From: Eunapius fragilis
Lineage: Eukaryota > Porifera > Demospongiae > Spongillida > Spongillidae
Direction of reading: 5' to 3'
DNA: 64,000 nt
Assembly (NCBI GenBank): GCA_963681505.1
Contig: OY811974.1
Coordinates: forward strand, 3,955,271-4,019,270
A program made the position numbers and the translations under genes. The notes under the pieces are model-generated. The model was not told where the DNA came from. It searched no databases and was given only the letters and a program-made list of their open reading frames with translations. Shown here one piece after another: positions 44,221-55,964 of this stretch; position 1 is the first letter of the stretch; each line of letters begins with the position of its first letter.

Positions 44221-45340
44221 CTTGCAGGGTGAAATTAGAATTCCAATGTAATTTTATCCAGAGTACAGTATATGTTGATGTAAAAATACCTCATGCATTT
44301 GTACTACTGTGCATATATAAATATATTTAAAAATAATGCTGGTTGTACAGCCCCCATTACATACGTACATGCAAATGCACACTGCAAACTGGGCAATATA
44401 AATATGTAAACAACTAGCAGCCATGTTTCCAAGCTCAAGCCAAAGCAAGACACAACTGTGGAATCCAAAACCTGCCATTGTGCACAACACATGCAACTCT
44501 TCTGCTATATGCACATACATGCATACTACATACATTTAATAGCTTGAGAACATGTACAAGTATAGTATAAATTCCAATATCTTATAATTCAATAACGTTT
44601 CATTTGATTGTTTATTGTACAAAACTCAACAGGAAGGGGGGGGGGGGGGGGTTAAGGGGTGGTTTCAATGCACATACAATTGGCACACTTAACTAATAAA
44701 AACATTCTGTATGAAAAAGCATATACGATTGGAAGGCAATAGTGGTGTCAAAAGGAAGGAAACAAGGATCTAATAAGACTTCAGGAAAATGTAATAGTCC
44801 TATATATCGCCATTTGTAGGACATTATAGGACTATTACATTTCAGATCCCCGTCTTATTTTAGTTTCCTTCCTTTTTATATCACTATTGCCTTTCAATCC
44901 TATCTTTCTCATAGAGAATGCTGTTATTACTTGTTTTGTCTGTTTTTAATTTCTTCATGAGATAAGTGATAGTAACTAGACTATAAGACCATTTAATATT
45001 GTGGTGTTATTCAAAATTCTCACACCCTTCGCTCCTGCTATTTCACCAACCACACAATGGACAAATTTGAAACTAAGCAATTTGTACTAAATACATGTAC
45101 TAGCTGATATGAACACCCATATTCATATGACATGGTGTCCAATTGGACACCAGTCCAACCATTATCTTTCAGGATGGGTACACGTATATCCAAAAAGGAG
45201 ATCTACAATTCACAGAGCAGGTTCACATATAGCACACATCACAATAAGGCCTCCGATGACCAATACAATCAACATGTACAATGCACACTCATGAATCATA
45301 CTATATTTTCATTCTTGAAATTAGCTACATGTATCAGCTA
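44221..45340. other. Intron with G tract and palindromic MITE
   Basis: Contains a G run at 44638-44651 and a palindromic MITE at 44690-44945. No further exon was recognised. Confidence 0.5.
44690..44945. mobile_element. Palindromic MITE of the AAGTAATAAAAACATTC family
   Basis: Two inverted halves meet near 44818. The left half starts ACTAATAAAAACATTC and the right half ends AGAATGCTGTTATTACTTG. Both halves contain the GGAAGGAAAC and TAATAGTCCTATA blocks. Confidence 0.7.
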
Positions 45341-46520
45341 CAATTGAGTAATCCCAATTATTTAAGCCTCTCAATGATGCACACTCTGAATTTGAGCATA
45401 TTGTGTTTACTTAAGCTACTGGGGGTATATCTGCATTTGTGTGTGTGCACATGTATGTATGTACTGAACTGACGCGTTACATGCACTTGTCTGGTGACTG
45501 AATGGTACCAGTAATCCTAAGTAGCACTGGAATTTCCATGTTTGTGTGTTGTGTGTATGTGGAGCTGAGGTCAATCATCAGATGGGGATATGGCAAAGGT
45601 GGATGAGGGGAAGAAGGAAGAAGCAGAAGAGGGGAGGGTGAGGAGTGAGACGATTAGGGCAAAGACGGAGTTGAGTATGCAGATGGCAAGGTAGGTGTGG
45701 AGGTACATTAGATTTGCAATAGCCACATCAGGGATTGGGTAGGAGGGTACATAGTGACATAAAGGAGGGATACGTAGTAACATAAGGGTGACATAAGGGA
45801 GGGGGGTAGGGGGTAGGAGGGTACATAGTAACATAAGGGAAGTATACATAGCCACATAAGGGAGGGGGTATGCAACACCATAAGGAGGGTGACATAAGGT
45901 AGGGGGGTAGGGGTAGGAGGGGTACATAGTAACATAAGGGAAGTATACATAACCACATAAGGGAGGGGGTATGTAACACCATAAGGAGGGTGACATAAGG
46001 GAGGGGGGCAGGGATAGGAGGGGTACATAGTAACATAAGGGAAGTATATATAGCCACATAAGGGAGGGGTATATAACACCACAAGGAGGGGTACATAGTT
46101 ACATAAGGGAGGGGGGCAGCATAAGGAGGGGTACATAGTTACATAAGGGAGGGGATACACAAGGGAGGGGTACATAGTAACATAAGTGAAGGGGGTAGGA
46201 GGGTGTACATAGTAACATAAAGGATGGATGGATAGATAGGAACAGAAAGGATGGGGGTAGGAGCAGCTACATAACAACATAAGGGAGGGGGAACATAGCA
46301 ACATAAAGGAGGGGCAACCGATGTTACAAGGTCCAATACCCCACAGGGTTCCAAACAGGGCTCCACATCTTCATGTAGGAGGGTTCTAATTGCTTCAAAT
46401 TAGGTACATACAATGAAGGGTCCTGTTGCTATTGATTTCTTCTGTTACAACACCCATGTCATGCCCAAACTATGGAAGTACCGTCAATTTGCCTCTTACA
46501 AACGATACTCTGGTTCTGTA
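45340..46520. mobile_element. Decayed B-family foldback with purine-rich minisatellite
   Basis: 45361-45400 (TTTAAGCCTCTCAATGATGC), 45515-45545 (CCTAAGTAGCACTGGAATTT) and 46318-46440 (GGTCCAATACCCCACAGGG and GGGTCCTGTTGCTATTGATT) match pieces of element B in order. Between them lies the minisatellite at 45730-46315. Confidence 0.55.
45730..46315 (+). repeat. Purine-rich minisatellite
   Basis: Tandem variants of a unit built from ACATAAGGGAGGGGGTA and ACATAGTAACATAAGGGA, roughly 20-80 bp per higher-order unit. The plus strand is strongly purine-biased. Long minus-strand open frames here are only repeat read-through. Confidence 0.85.
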
Positions 46521-47719
46521 GAAGCACATGTTGGGTTTTAGTTGGCTTGCATGGAAATAGGTAAAAAGCAGTAACTGATGACCCTAAATGAATTACAGTA
46601 GCTTAAAATCACTCTGGAAGTAGAAAAAGACTAGCTTGGTCATACATGATATTACTTAAAGCTAACCCATTTAAAAGCAGGTTGGGTTTTAAGCAAGCTG
46701 ATTGGCTTTGAATCCAGTCAAAAATTAGTGGAGTGGAAACATAACTTTATGCAATATTCCATTTTCATACCATTTAAATAATAACCCTTGATGGATGCTT
46801 TTGCTGTACATGAATGTGCACTCATTAGACAAACTTCAACCCTCATATGATTGTGTAAGAAATTCTACAAGGAGTATATGCACATGTACATGTACATTGC
46901 AACACAGCATGCATGTGGATACTCATACATGCATTGCATCAATACCTCATTCCTGGAGCAGAGGGAAGAGCCTGGTGATACATGATGATCGGAAATTTGC
47001 CTCCTGGCAGCAGCTGTATGATAATTGAAAAAAAAGTAAATGCACTGTATAAAATGTACATGAAAACACACATCTTGGTGGAAATGCCTGTTTCTGTGAT
47101 GAACATGACTTTCTTTGTGCAGCAGCAGACCCCCACCCCGCCTTGTGTTCAGCAACTGTCCTCGTTTTAAGCTGTTAATTTTTTATTTCAATATAAAAGA
47201 ATGCATTCTATTGCACATATCTTACTTTTGCACTAGCAAACAGCATACTGAGATGATGAGACAAACACGAATGTACCTTGAAACAGTATACTACGGTATA
47301 AATCAGTCTAGCTTTGATTGCAAAATATGCTTATTCATCATGTACAGTACATGTGATGTACTGCTGATAGAAAATCTACCTACAGATAGCTGAGCAACTG
47401 GAAACAAATGCACACTGCATACATGTACATGCATGCACAAGTAGAACTACAATACATCCTACAACACAGTATGTGCATTGAAAGCAAATCACACTGAAAT
47501 GAACAAACTAATAAGTACATGTATATTATATCCATGAAGAAAAAAAGTGAGACTCTCTTAGACATTGCTGATGTACCGTAATAGGCGAGGCTGCATCATT
47601 GGTAACTTACTATCCCTATTGCACTAGCATGAAATAAAAAAAGAGATACATGTACCAGTGTCACAAATATACAAGTAGTAAAGTAAACACCCTTAAATAT
47701 ATATAATTTACATACATAC
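46521..47719. other. Intron, no supported exon
   Basis: AT-rich with several TACATGTA-type palindromes. One splice-bounded 68-bp segment (46946-47013) was tested and rejected on phase. Confidence 0.4.
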
Positions 47720-47965
47720 CAAATCATCAGTTGTCTTCTGCAATTTAATCAATTGTACTTTCAAATCCTTGATTTCTGCTTCATAATTCCATTTCAATGT
47801 TGAAAGCTCTTTCTTGTGTGCTTCCTTAGCTTTTTTGAGACTTTCAGATGCCACCTTAACATCATTAATTGCTCTGTGATACCGTGCATCAGTACCACAC
47901 GTACATTTACGTGCGATGCCTTGTGCAGCCACAACAGGTTTCTTCACTTTGCTGCTTGAAACAGT
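47720..47965 (-). CDS. USP gene upstream coiled-coil exon
   Basis: 246 bp (82 codons, phase 0 at both ends), TTATCAG acceptor and GTATGT donor. The product starts with a basic, Ser-rich segment, then CTCG and a helical charged stretch ending LKVQLIKLQKTTDDL. It would extend the coiled coil of 43348-44220. Linkage to the USP gene is by position and phase only. Confidence 0.6.
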
Positions 47966-48257
47966 CTGATAAGAAACCAATAGACACATTCAGGGATCAA
48001 CGTAATGGTTGCCATACTGTAAATGACATACATTTATGTGGTACTATGAAGCTTTATACTCTATGTACAATGGAGTTACTATACCATTTAAATCCACATT
48101 GCTACATGTCATCTATCACATGTTAAATGTGTAGTGGCTATTCTACAATTTTGCACAAAATTGAACAAAAACACTAGACACCTTTTTTGCATACCGTACT
48201 TATTATCTCAGAAAAGCGCTACGGTGTCTATTCGATATAAAAATTCCATTACAAATT

Positions 48258-48516
48258 CGACTAAATCTTTACAACCATATACAAGGACACCACATTTATA
48301 AAGCTGTTTTGAATCCAGACCTGGGAGAAGCACTTGCAGTTAGTAGAGAGCCAGATAATATACACGTAACAGACATGTTGTTTGCATTAAAAAAGGAATC
48401 TACATATGTACTATTGTTGAGCATGTGCCTCGTGAACTCGCCTGGATTATGGCCTCATTTATATCCCATGGTGGATCTGACGGAAGATTGGAAAGCGATT
48501 GAATGTTCCTTATGAC
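48258..48516 (+). pseudogene. Possible decayed HIRAN-like transposon fragment
   Basis: The frame reads HIYKAVLNPDLGEALAVSRE then PDN, resembling the H-x-YK...P..GE.L...RE..N motif of HIRAN-like modules found in invertebrate repetitive ORFs. The following residues are unrecognisable. Family recall is from memory, so support is weak. Confidence 0.3.
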
Positions 48517-48519
48517 TAT

Positions 48520-49750
48520 GCATATTGGAAGGAACTAAAAACGTTTGGCTAAAGTGCATCGTTACCTAAGTACATAAGTTTGAGTACTATTTGTCATGAT
48601 ACTTGTAGTAAAATTATAACATAGTAGCTTCGTAATACCCGTTGCAGGGTAGATAAATGTTATACATGTATGTTTCCATAATAAAATCATGCACGGGGAG
48701 TAATTGCTGTAGTGCATACAGCATAATATGCATACCAGCAAAATAATGTTACGGTTAGCTATTGGATATAGTCGTGGACACCACCTTGACATTGAAATGA
48801 AGATTTAATGCTTAATATTAGGTGTATGCTTTGTGCAGCTTTGTGCAGGTGTATGCTTTGTGCAGCCCGGTGTATGCATTTATATCATACGGATGTTTGA
48901 ATGATTCACGAGACCTCCTCCTAAATGTTGAAAGAAACACAATACAGATGTGTGTAGTTCTCAGTAATAGGATAATATCATTGTTGGTATAAAAGGGAAG
49001 GTGATCGGGCAGACTGAAAGATATCGACCATTGCAGAACATCATTCCTTCTTCACTTAACATCGCCTCCAATTCAATCTCTTGCTTCTTCCATTCACGAA
49101 CACACCTCCCATCCACATCTACTTCCTATGCTACGTTTCAGATGCTGTTCCCTTCAGTTCTACTTATCACAGAGAGTTTGAATTCTACACTGTATAAACC
49201 TTCCTTGCAAATCCATACAAGTCAATCGAGATTACCAGTTACGAAAGATGTGAATATATTCATATGCTGGAGGACAGGCATTATTCACATACACTATATT
49301 AATTTTAATGCGACCCCTCCCATTTTCCTGCCAAGATGGCAGGAAGAAGCTAGTTGCGTAGGAACTGTCAATTCATTTAGTAGATGTATAGCATTTAGAT
49401 GATTGCAAATTTTCAATGAAAAAGCAGTAGAGGAGTGAGACTATGGGAATCGTAAAAACTCAGTGACATAAGTGCATATGGTTGTTAAGATTTAGTTGAA
49501 TTTGTAACGGGGGTTAAATTTCAATTTTTATATCGAAAGACGCTGCAGAGTTTTTCTGAGATCATAAGGTATGAGCTAATGATGTGTAACTGATCATGGA
49601 ACAATTCAAGTGATGTTTTTCAAATAATGTAAATAATGCAACCCTTATGTCAACCACTGACATACAGTGTAACAAACACAAGCTGTGAGAAGACCAACAA
49701 ATAAAAATACAGTTACACACAAAAAGTCGTCAGGACAAATTTCCAATCTT
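48520..49750. other. No gene recognised
   Basis: It should include the 5' end of the USP gene if that gene starts nearby, but I could not identify a start exon or promoter. A plus frame at 49001-49402 has no recognisable motif. Confidence 0.35.
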
Positions 49751-49755
49751 GGAAT

Positions 49756-49875
49756 TGTTAGGACTGACATAAGCGAACTAAGTGCACATGTATCTTGTGA
49801 GCTAGTAGTGCGTGATTGAACTTTGCTGTAATCTGCCAATAAAGTCATCAATAGTGCTGAGTACCAAATGTTACA
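49756..49875 (+). repeat. 5' LTR of decayed Gypsy element
   Basis: 120 bp, starting TGTTAGGACTGACATAAGCG and ending GTTACA. It is preceded by GAAT. Confidence 0.85.
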
Positions 49876-52800
49876 TGGTGTCAGAATTGACCTTTGCTAA
49901 ACGAAGCATCTAAAACCACCGACATTCTCAACAATTGATGGCTTGTCATTAGCAAGAGATGGAGATACTGGAGGCAAAGTTGGAATTGTACCTCAATCTC
50001 AGTAGTACTGACAAGTCAGAAAAAGAAAAAAAGTTCTGTATTCTCGTATGTGATTGGAGGCGAAGGCAGAGACATATACCAAGCATCAGTTTATATAGAC
50101 ACGGAGAAGGACAACATAAGCATCCTGTTTCAAAAGTTCGAAGACCACTGTACACCAAAATAGAACATAACAATTGAGAGGTAAAAGTTTAATTCACGGA
50201 TCCAAGCAAGAGCAAAACGACAGACCAATTTGTCGCCACATTGGCAAAAGAATGCATTTTAAGGAACTACAGGATGAACTGATATGAGACAAGATCATGT
50301 GCGAGACAAACTGAAAGAGTGACTGCCATGCAAGCAAGAGCTAATGCTGGACAAGGCTACATTCATGTAGCGCTGAAGAAGAGTCCTAAAAAAAGATGCA
50401 GTATCTACAGGAAAGTGAAGATTCACCCAACGCTGTCACTGCTGTTCATGCAACGAGACACAGCAAACCTAAACCTGTGGAAGGATCACCAACACAGACT
50501 AAAGCTGGCGGACACTACCGTGGATTAATGCATCCAAAAGGAAGGTGCCCTGCTTTTGGAAGGAAGTGTCAAAACTGTAGCAAGCTGAATCTTAGATAAT
50601 GTGACAAGGAATGAATGACACCAATGACAAATACAGTCACAAATTCATTGGACAGATCAGAAAAACCAAGACAAGTTTACCAAGAACAAATGTGATCGAC
50701 ACAGGATCTCAAGCAAACATTCTGCCATGGAGTTTCTTCAACAACTGAAGAACAGACCTCATTAAAACAGACTTCAACAAGATTGTCTGGAAACATGTTA
50801 CCAATAGTAGGAAAATGTCATCTCCACTGTCAAGACAAGGAACAGGATTTCTTCATTGTGAAGACAAACCGAAGTCCCATTCTGAGCTTCAAAGCATCAC
50901 TCACAGGATCTAGGTTTGATAAGAGTGGTTGTGGTTATAATGTGAATAATTAAAAGGTGTTCAAAGGCCTTGGATTTCTGAAGACACTGTACCATATCAA
51001 AACTGATCCAGAAATACGACCAAGCATCTGCCCACCCAGTAGCGCTCAGAAACCGCATCAAGGAATAGCTGGACAAGACAGAGACAATGCAAGTCATAAG
51101 GAGGTTGATGAACCTACCAAATGGTTTAACTCAATGGTTATTATTGAAAAGCCCAAGAAATGCAAACTGCAAATTTGATTCGTTTCCAGGTCAGTAAACA
51201 AAGCAATCCTAGTGAACACTATCAGTTACCAACACAGGAAGACATCACTACCTGCCTATCAAGAGCAAGGAAATTCGATGCAAATCAAGGTTACTGGTGA
51301 ATCCCTCTTGAGCATTAAAGTCAACTTCTCATGACATTCAACACTCCCTGTGGCTGATATTGTTATAAGTGGATGCCTTCAGGGATAAGGTTGACACAAG
51401 AAGTTTTTCAAAAGAGGATGCACCAGTGTTTCGGAGACCTGATAGGAATAGAGACAGACATTGATGTGGGGAAAATCAGAAGAAGAGGTCTGAATTACAT
51501 TGCCAAGTTCATCCTAGATATGTCCTCTATAACCCAGCTGATCAGAGAGCTTCTAAGAAGGAGAATGAATTTGTCTAGGAATGGAAACAAATAGCTGCTT
51601 TCCAGAAAATTAAGGAGAAACCGGCTCTTGTATCCTTCGACGTGAAGAAACAAAAATCAGTAGTGACGCATCACAATCTGGTCTAGGAGTGGTATTAATG
51701 CAGAACAACTAACCTATTGCTTCTGCATCTCATGCTTTAACAAGTGCTGAGACCAGATAATTGAAAATGAGCTTTTGGCTGTAATTATAGCACTGGAAAA
51801 ATTTCCCCAGTACATGTTTGGAACACATTGGTCACAGAATCAGATCACAAACCTTTAGAGATCATTACTCCAAAACAGCTTAACCTGGCACCACCCAGGT
51901 TGCAGCGAATGCTGTTAAGGTTACGAAAGTATGACTTCACACTGCAATACAAACCTGGAATGGAGTTAGTCATTGCAGACACATTATCAAGGGAATATGT
52001 ATCTGATACATCCATGGACAGCAGGGAAGATGAACTGATGACAGCAATGCACATGTTGCTAGAGAATGCACCAGCAACAGACCAAAGACTTCAGCAAATC
52101 AGAGAATTGACAGAAACTGATTCCCCACTGAAATGTTTATGAAGTCAAGATGGTCAGACAACAGATCAGATGTATCAGAAGATGTCTAACTGCATTGGAA
52201 TTTCAGAGAGGAACTTTGTGGAATACTGATCAAGGGAGACCATATCCATGAAGTCTGAGAAAGGACATACTTAACTGGTCTGCACAGAGGTCACTTAGGC
52301 ATTGTGAAATGCACAGAGCAAGTTAGAGATGTTATTTACTGGCCCGATATGTGTAAGGAGATTGAAGAGTGGATAAGTAAATGTGAAGTGTGTCAATGGT
52401 ATTATGAGGAACCACCACTGTCCGCACCACCACCAGACTAGCCATGGGATTCTGTTGCTACTGACTTATTCCAGAGGAACGGTATAGACTACCTGATCAT
52501 AGTTGATTACTACTGACGTTACATAGAGGTCAGTAAACTCAGTGACACAACAAGCATGGCATACCAAGAATTGTGCGGAGTGATAACAGCCCACAATTCA
52601 CCTCATCAGAAATTCTGAATTTAGGGAAGGAATGGGGTTTCACACACTACCACTAGCCATTACCACTCCAAGGCGGATAGTCTCGCGGAAAATGCTGTGC
52701 AGATTGTCAAGCACATTTTTGAAAAAGCTAGGGCAGACAATCAAGATGAATATGTTTAAAAGCCTTCTAGTGTACAGGAATAGATCCATCAACAACATTG

Positions 52801-53463
52801 GACCTCCAGCCCAGTTGTTGATGAGTCACAGCAGGTTGTGTACTTGCATATCTATCATGGCAAAGCGGTTGAAACTCAAATTCATCCGTCCCAAGAGTGT
52901 ACCAGCAAGGATGCAAGAAAAGGAGCCACAGAAACATTATTATGATGTGGGGTCATAGAACTTCCTCCTGTAACGAAAGGTGAAAAGGCTTACTTGCAAA
53001 TTGTAGGCACAGCACATACAAGTACCAAGATCCTACATTGTAAGGGCATCTAACAGCAAGACCTACAGTCGGAACCGACGTCACCTACAAAATGCCTGCC
53101 AACAAGAGGACTCTGACTTCATTGATGACGTTCCTGAAGTAGACGTTGCTGAAAACACTACACCTGTGGAACATCTTAACTGTATTGTTTCTGTACCTAT
53201 AATAGCAGCTCGTTAAAGGTACTTGAAAGAAATGAACTAGTGTTAAATCACGACGTAGAGGATAACTGCCCAGAGCCAGAAACTACCAGTTGTGGACCAA
53301 CTTGGAACAGCGCTGATAGAGTTGACAACCTACCACTGCCAACACAGGTTGCTGACAGATTCAATGCACCAGTCACTACAACAAGAGGCTAACAAGTGAA
53401 GACGCCAGAAAAATATGCAGACTATGTAAAGTCTTGAAAAACTGAAAACGGGGGTTGTAGTAT

Positions 53464-53591
53464 TGTTAGGATTGACGTAAGCGAAGGTCAGGGGAACTAG
53501 TGCCCATGTATCTTGTGAGCTTGAAGTGCGCGATAGTACTTTGCTGTAATCCCATTTAATCTCATCAATAGTGCTGAGACCAAACATTACA
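53464..53591 (+). repeat. 3' LTR of decayed Gypsy element
   Basis: 128 bp, starting TGTTAGGATTGACGTAAGCG and ending CATTACA. It is followed by GAAT. It differs from the 5' LTR at many sites and by a short insertion, so the insertion is old. Confidence 0.85.
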
Positions 53592-53635
53592 GAATAGGAA
53601 AACTAAATCACCAGATATATATGTACATGTGTATA

Positions 53636-54850
53636 CTTAAAGATTTACTAAGGAAACACCATTCTCCACTGTGTACCATTCTCAAATTCTCTGCTGGCCC
53701 ACAATGCAAAGAAATGCTGCTGAACTGTTGGTATCAGGATGACGGGGTTCTGGCAGTATCAAGAGATGTACTATCCAGAGCTCAATATAATTTGCAAGCC
53801 AATAGTGACAAATGTCAATTAATCAGTGCCTAAGATATCTCCATGTTCCCTTCCAACATTCCACCCTCAGCCTGTTCTCACTTTGAATTTCTAGGTGCCC
53901 ACATAGTTGTGCTCAATATGCATTTCATCTATTACACCAATGTCAGAGTCAATATTTAGCCAGACAACAAATGTTCTTTATGGCTTTGAACTATCCTTAG
54001 CAATTCAGCTAGCTCTTCAGCAGGTCATACTAAACCTGAGCCATGGTGGCCTTGGTGGTCTGCATTCACTTCATTGCCATGCACCTGCTGCATACATCTC
54101 ATCTCTTACCACATCAGTGCCTTCAGATATTTGCTCTGTGACTTCAAAGGACCACCTTCTTGGTGCGTGAATTGTTACAATGCCATGGTCAGTCAGCCAG
54201 ATTCCATCTCAGTTGTAAGTGTACATGATGTTCCACCTCGCTAGCACACACTACGCTCTCACATTACAAAAGCGGACTTCTATTCTCTTTTTTCAGATGC
54301 CACTACTGGACAAATGACAGATCGCAGGCTATTTCTATACCTCAAGTCCATGCATGGCTTAATGTTAGATCTTGTGTTGATGCATAAAATGGTGGCTTGG
54401 CCTACCTTTGAAACCTGATGGCCCTCCATGCCCACTTTGTCATCACAACATCCACTTTGTCATCACAACATGGATGATTAGGGACATCACATGCTTCCTT
54501 GTTGTTCAGGGACCCAACTAGGTCAGAGACTGCATTGCTGACTTATGCAACAAGGCATGCTTTTATCACAAATTGAGAAAGGAAGTGTAAAGACCAATCT
54601 AGATCTGCAGACATTATAGAGCCAAACCGGTTCCTCTCAAGCCGAGCTGCATTTGACATAAATGTAATCCATCTGCTAAATTTGCAACAAAAACATTGCA
54701 GTCATGCAGCTGGGATGGGAGAAGAGGCTACACACTTTAGAAATGATGAGTAATGTGCCCTTAGGGGATGGTGATGCCTTTGGTGGTGGCAGTATTTAGG
54801 GGGGTGGGGCAATGAAGAACAAAGCTATCAATGTACTTTCAACTTTCAAT
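53636..54850 (+). pseudogene. Decayed relative of the RLE-type RT
   Basis: Fragments correspond to the 986-codon protein at 23679-26639: LNCWYQDDGVLA to its YLDD region, LSHGGLGGLHSLHCHAPAAY to residues 657-675, KDHLLGA to 691-697, and PCPLC to the endonuclease-proximal zinc site. Multiple frameshifts and stops separate them. It begins only about 45 bp after the Gypsy LTR. Confidence 0.7.
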
Positions 54851-54899
54851 CCTGTCGAAATAAATAGCCATCCAGCTATGTTGACCTCTAAATGGGGTT

Positions 54900-55960
54900 A
54901 TATGTAAATCAAGCATCATTTACAGTCGTCTCAGCCTCAACCTCATGAGGCAGAATGCCAGAGAATGTTTGGCCAGATGTGTCCCTGCACTAACGACGTT
55001 TTTTTGTTTGCATATATTCTTTCATAGACGTTACCACATAATAATGTTCAATACACTTTGGATTGATAACAGATTCTAAAATGTATAATGATATGTCATT
55101 TTTCTGACAACAGTTACGCATGGCCAAATAATTGAATTCAATATTGGAATATTAGTTTATGCATGTTATTCTGGTTCAAGAATATCCATACTTAATCAAG
55201 TAGACAAATTGCTATGTATTTTGAAACTCTTAGAGCGCTTGTAGACAAACTTAAAATTGCCAAAAATTAACATAAAACTCATTTTTGTATGCAATGCATG
55301 CATATGAAATCTCTAATCGTCCTTATTTAAGGAACATGGTACTTTCATAAGGACAATGTTGAAGCATACAAACCATGGCATCAGCTTGGTAGCTAGAATT
55401 ATCATTGATTGAAAGTAGAATTGGACACATGAGTTAAGTAATTTTATCAGTCATCTGTGAAGTTGGAATCAATAACATTTGAATGGCAAAGCAGTACCAT
55501 AGAATAGCATATTTCTTGTACGGCTTGTTGAAAGCAGCAATGCCAATGGTGATTACTGAGGTCAAGATAACTACCGGATTGAAACACCTTTTAAATATTG
55601 AAATAATTAAATCCTTTCAAAGCATGACAAAACTTCAATTGCTGATAATTTACGTGTATAAACCACACACTGGATTTGAAAAAAACGAAAGTAATGTTCA
55701 ATCATCCAGCTTTCTGAAAATATAATTTCCAATTATAGTTTGTCGGGTTAATTTTGCCTACTGGCATTAGTTATAACAGTAGCAAATAGATAATTACGAC
55801 GTTTATGGTCCATAAGAACATAATATTTACCCACCCCGGTTTTGCAAAAACGATAAGCAAAGCCCCACTGAGCGTAATGCAATAAATGTTATCCACAAAA
55901 GGCAACCGACATCTTACTGCTGCACTAGGATCCAGAACTTGTTTGTAAGCAATTGCAACA
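54900..55960. other. No gene recognised
   Basis: AT-rich DNA. The open frame at 55483-55725 shows no motif. Confidence 0.4.
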
Positions 55961-55964
55961 TGGG

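Larger units (their letters stand above)
22737..47965 (-). other. Coiled-coil ubiquitin-specific protease gene (extent of exons found)
   Basis: Twelve exons on the minus strand can be joined with matching reading phase: 47965-47720, 44220-43348, 42531-42464, 42398-42271, 41517-41417, 37751-37625, 37446-37388, tentatively 28417-28395, 23252-23173, 23098-22994, 22939-22892 and 22837-22737. The product has about 370 residues of charged coiled coil and then a C19 peptidase domain, which removes ubiquitin from proteins with a Cys-His-Asp/Asn triad. Order and spacing of the Cys, QQD and His boxes fit the USP2/USP8/USP21 type; the exact orthologue is not assigned. The first exon(s), one short internal exon and everything after the His box are not found. 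The 23-37 kb intron interval holds two retrotransposons on the same strand. Confidence 0.85.
49756..53591 (+). mobile_element. Decayed Ty3/Gypsy element with very short LTRs (Mag/SURL-like)
   Basis: 3836 bp flanked by LTRs of 120 bp (49756-49875) and 128 bp (53464-53591), both TGTTAGGA...TTACA, with GAAT on each side as target duplication. TGGTGTCAGAATTGACC directly after the left LTR is the primer site; AAAACGGGGGTTG precedes the right LTR. Internal remnants in order are a zinc knuckle (CPAFGRKCQNCSKLN near 50550), protease (VIDTGSQANILPW near 50697-50735), RT (TQEVFQKRM near 51390), RNase H (SDHKPLEIITPKQLN near 51840) and integrase HHCC (HRGHLGIVKC and CEVCQ near 52280-52400). Frames are broken by many stops and shifts. 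Here integrase is last, as is usual for the group. Confidence 0.82.

Noticed and set aside
45571..46366. Minus-strand frames of 75-198 codons rich in Leu, Tyr and Pro
   Set aside because: They read through the purine-rich minisatellite.
46946..47013. Possible additional coiled-coil gene exon
   Set aside because: Splice sites look good, but its 68-bp length would shift the frame of the 43348-44220 exon.
49001..49402. 133-codon plus-strand frame
   Set aside because: No motif and no splice or homology support. It may be chance in a less AT-rich patch.
55483..55725. 80-codon plus-strand frame
   Set aside because: No recognisable motif, AT-rich, isolated.
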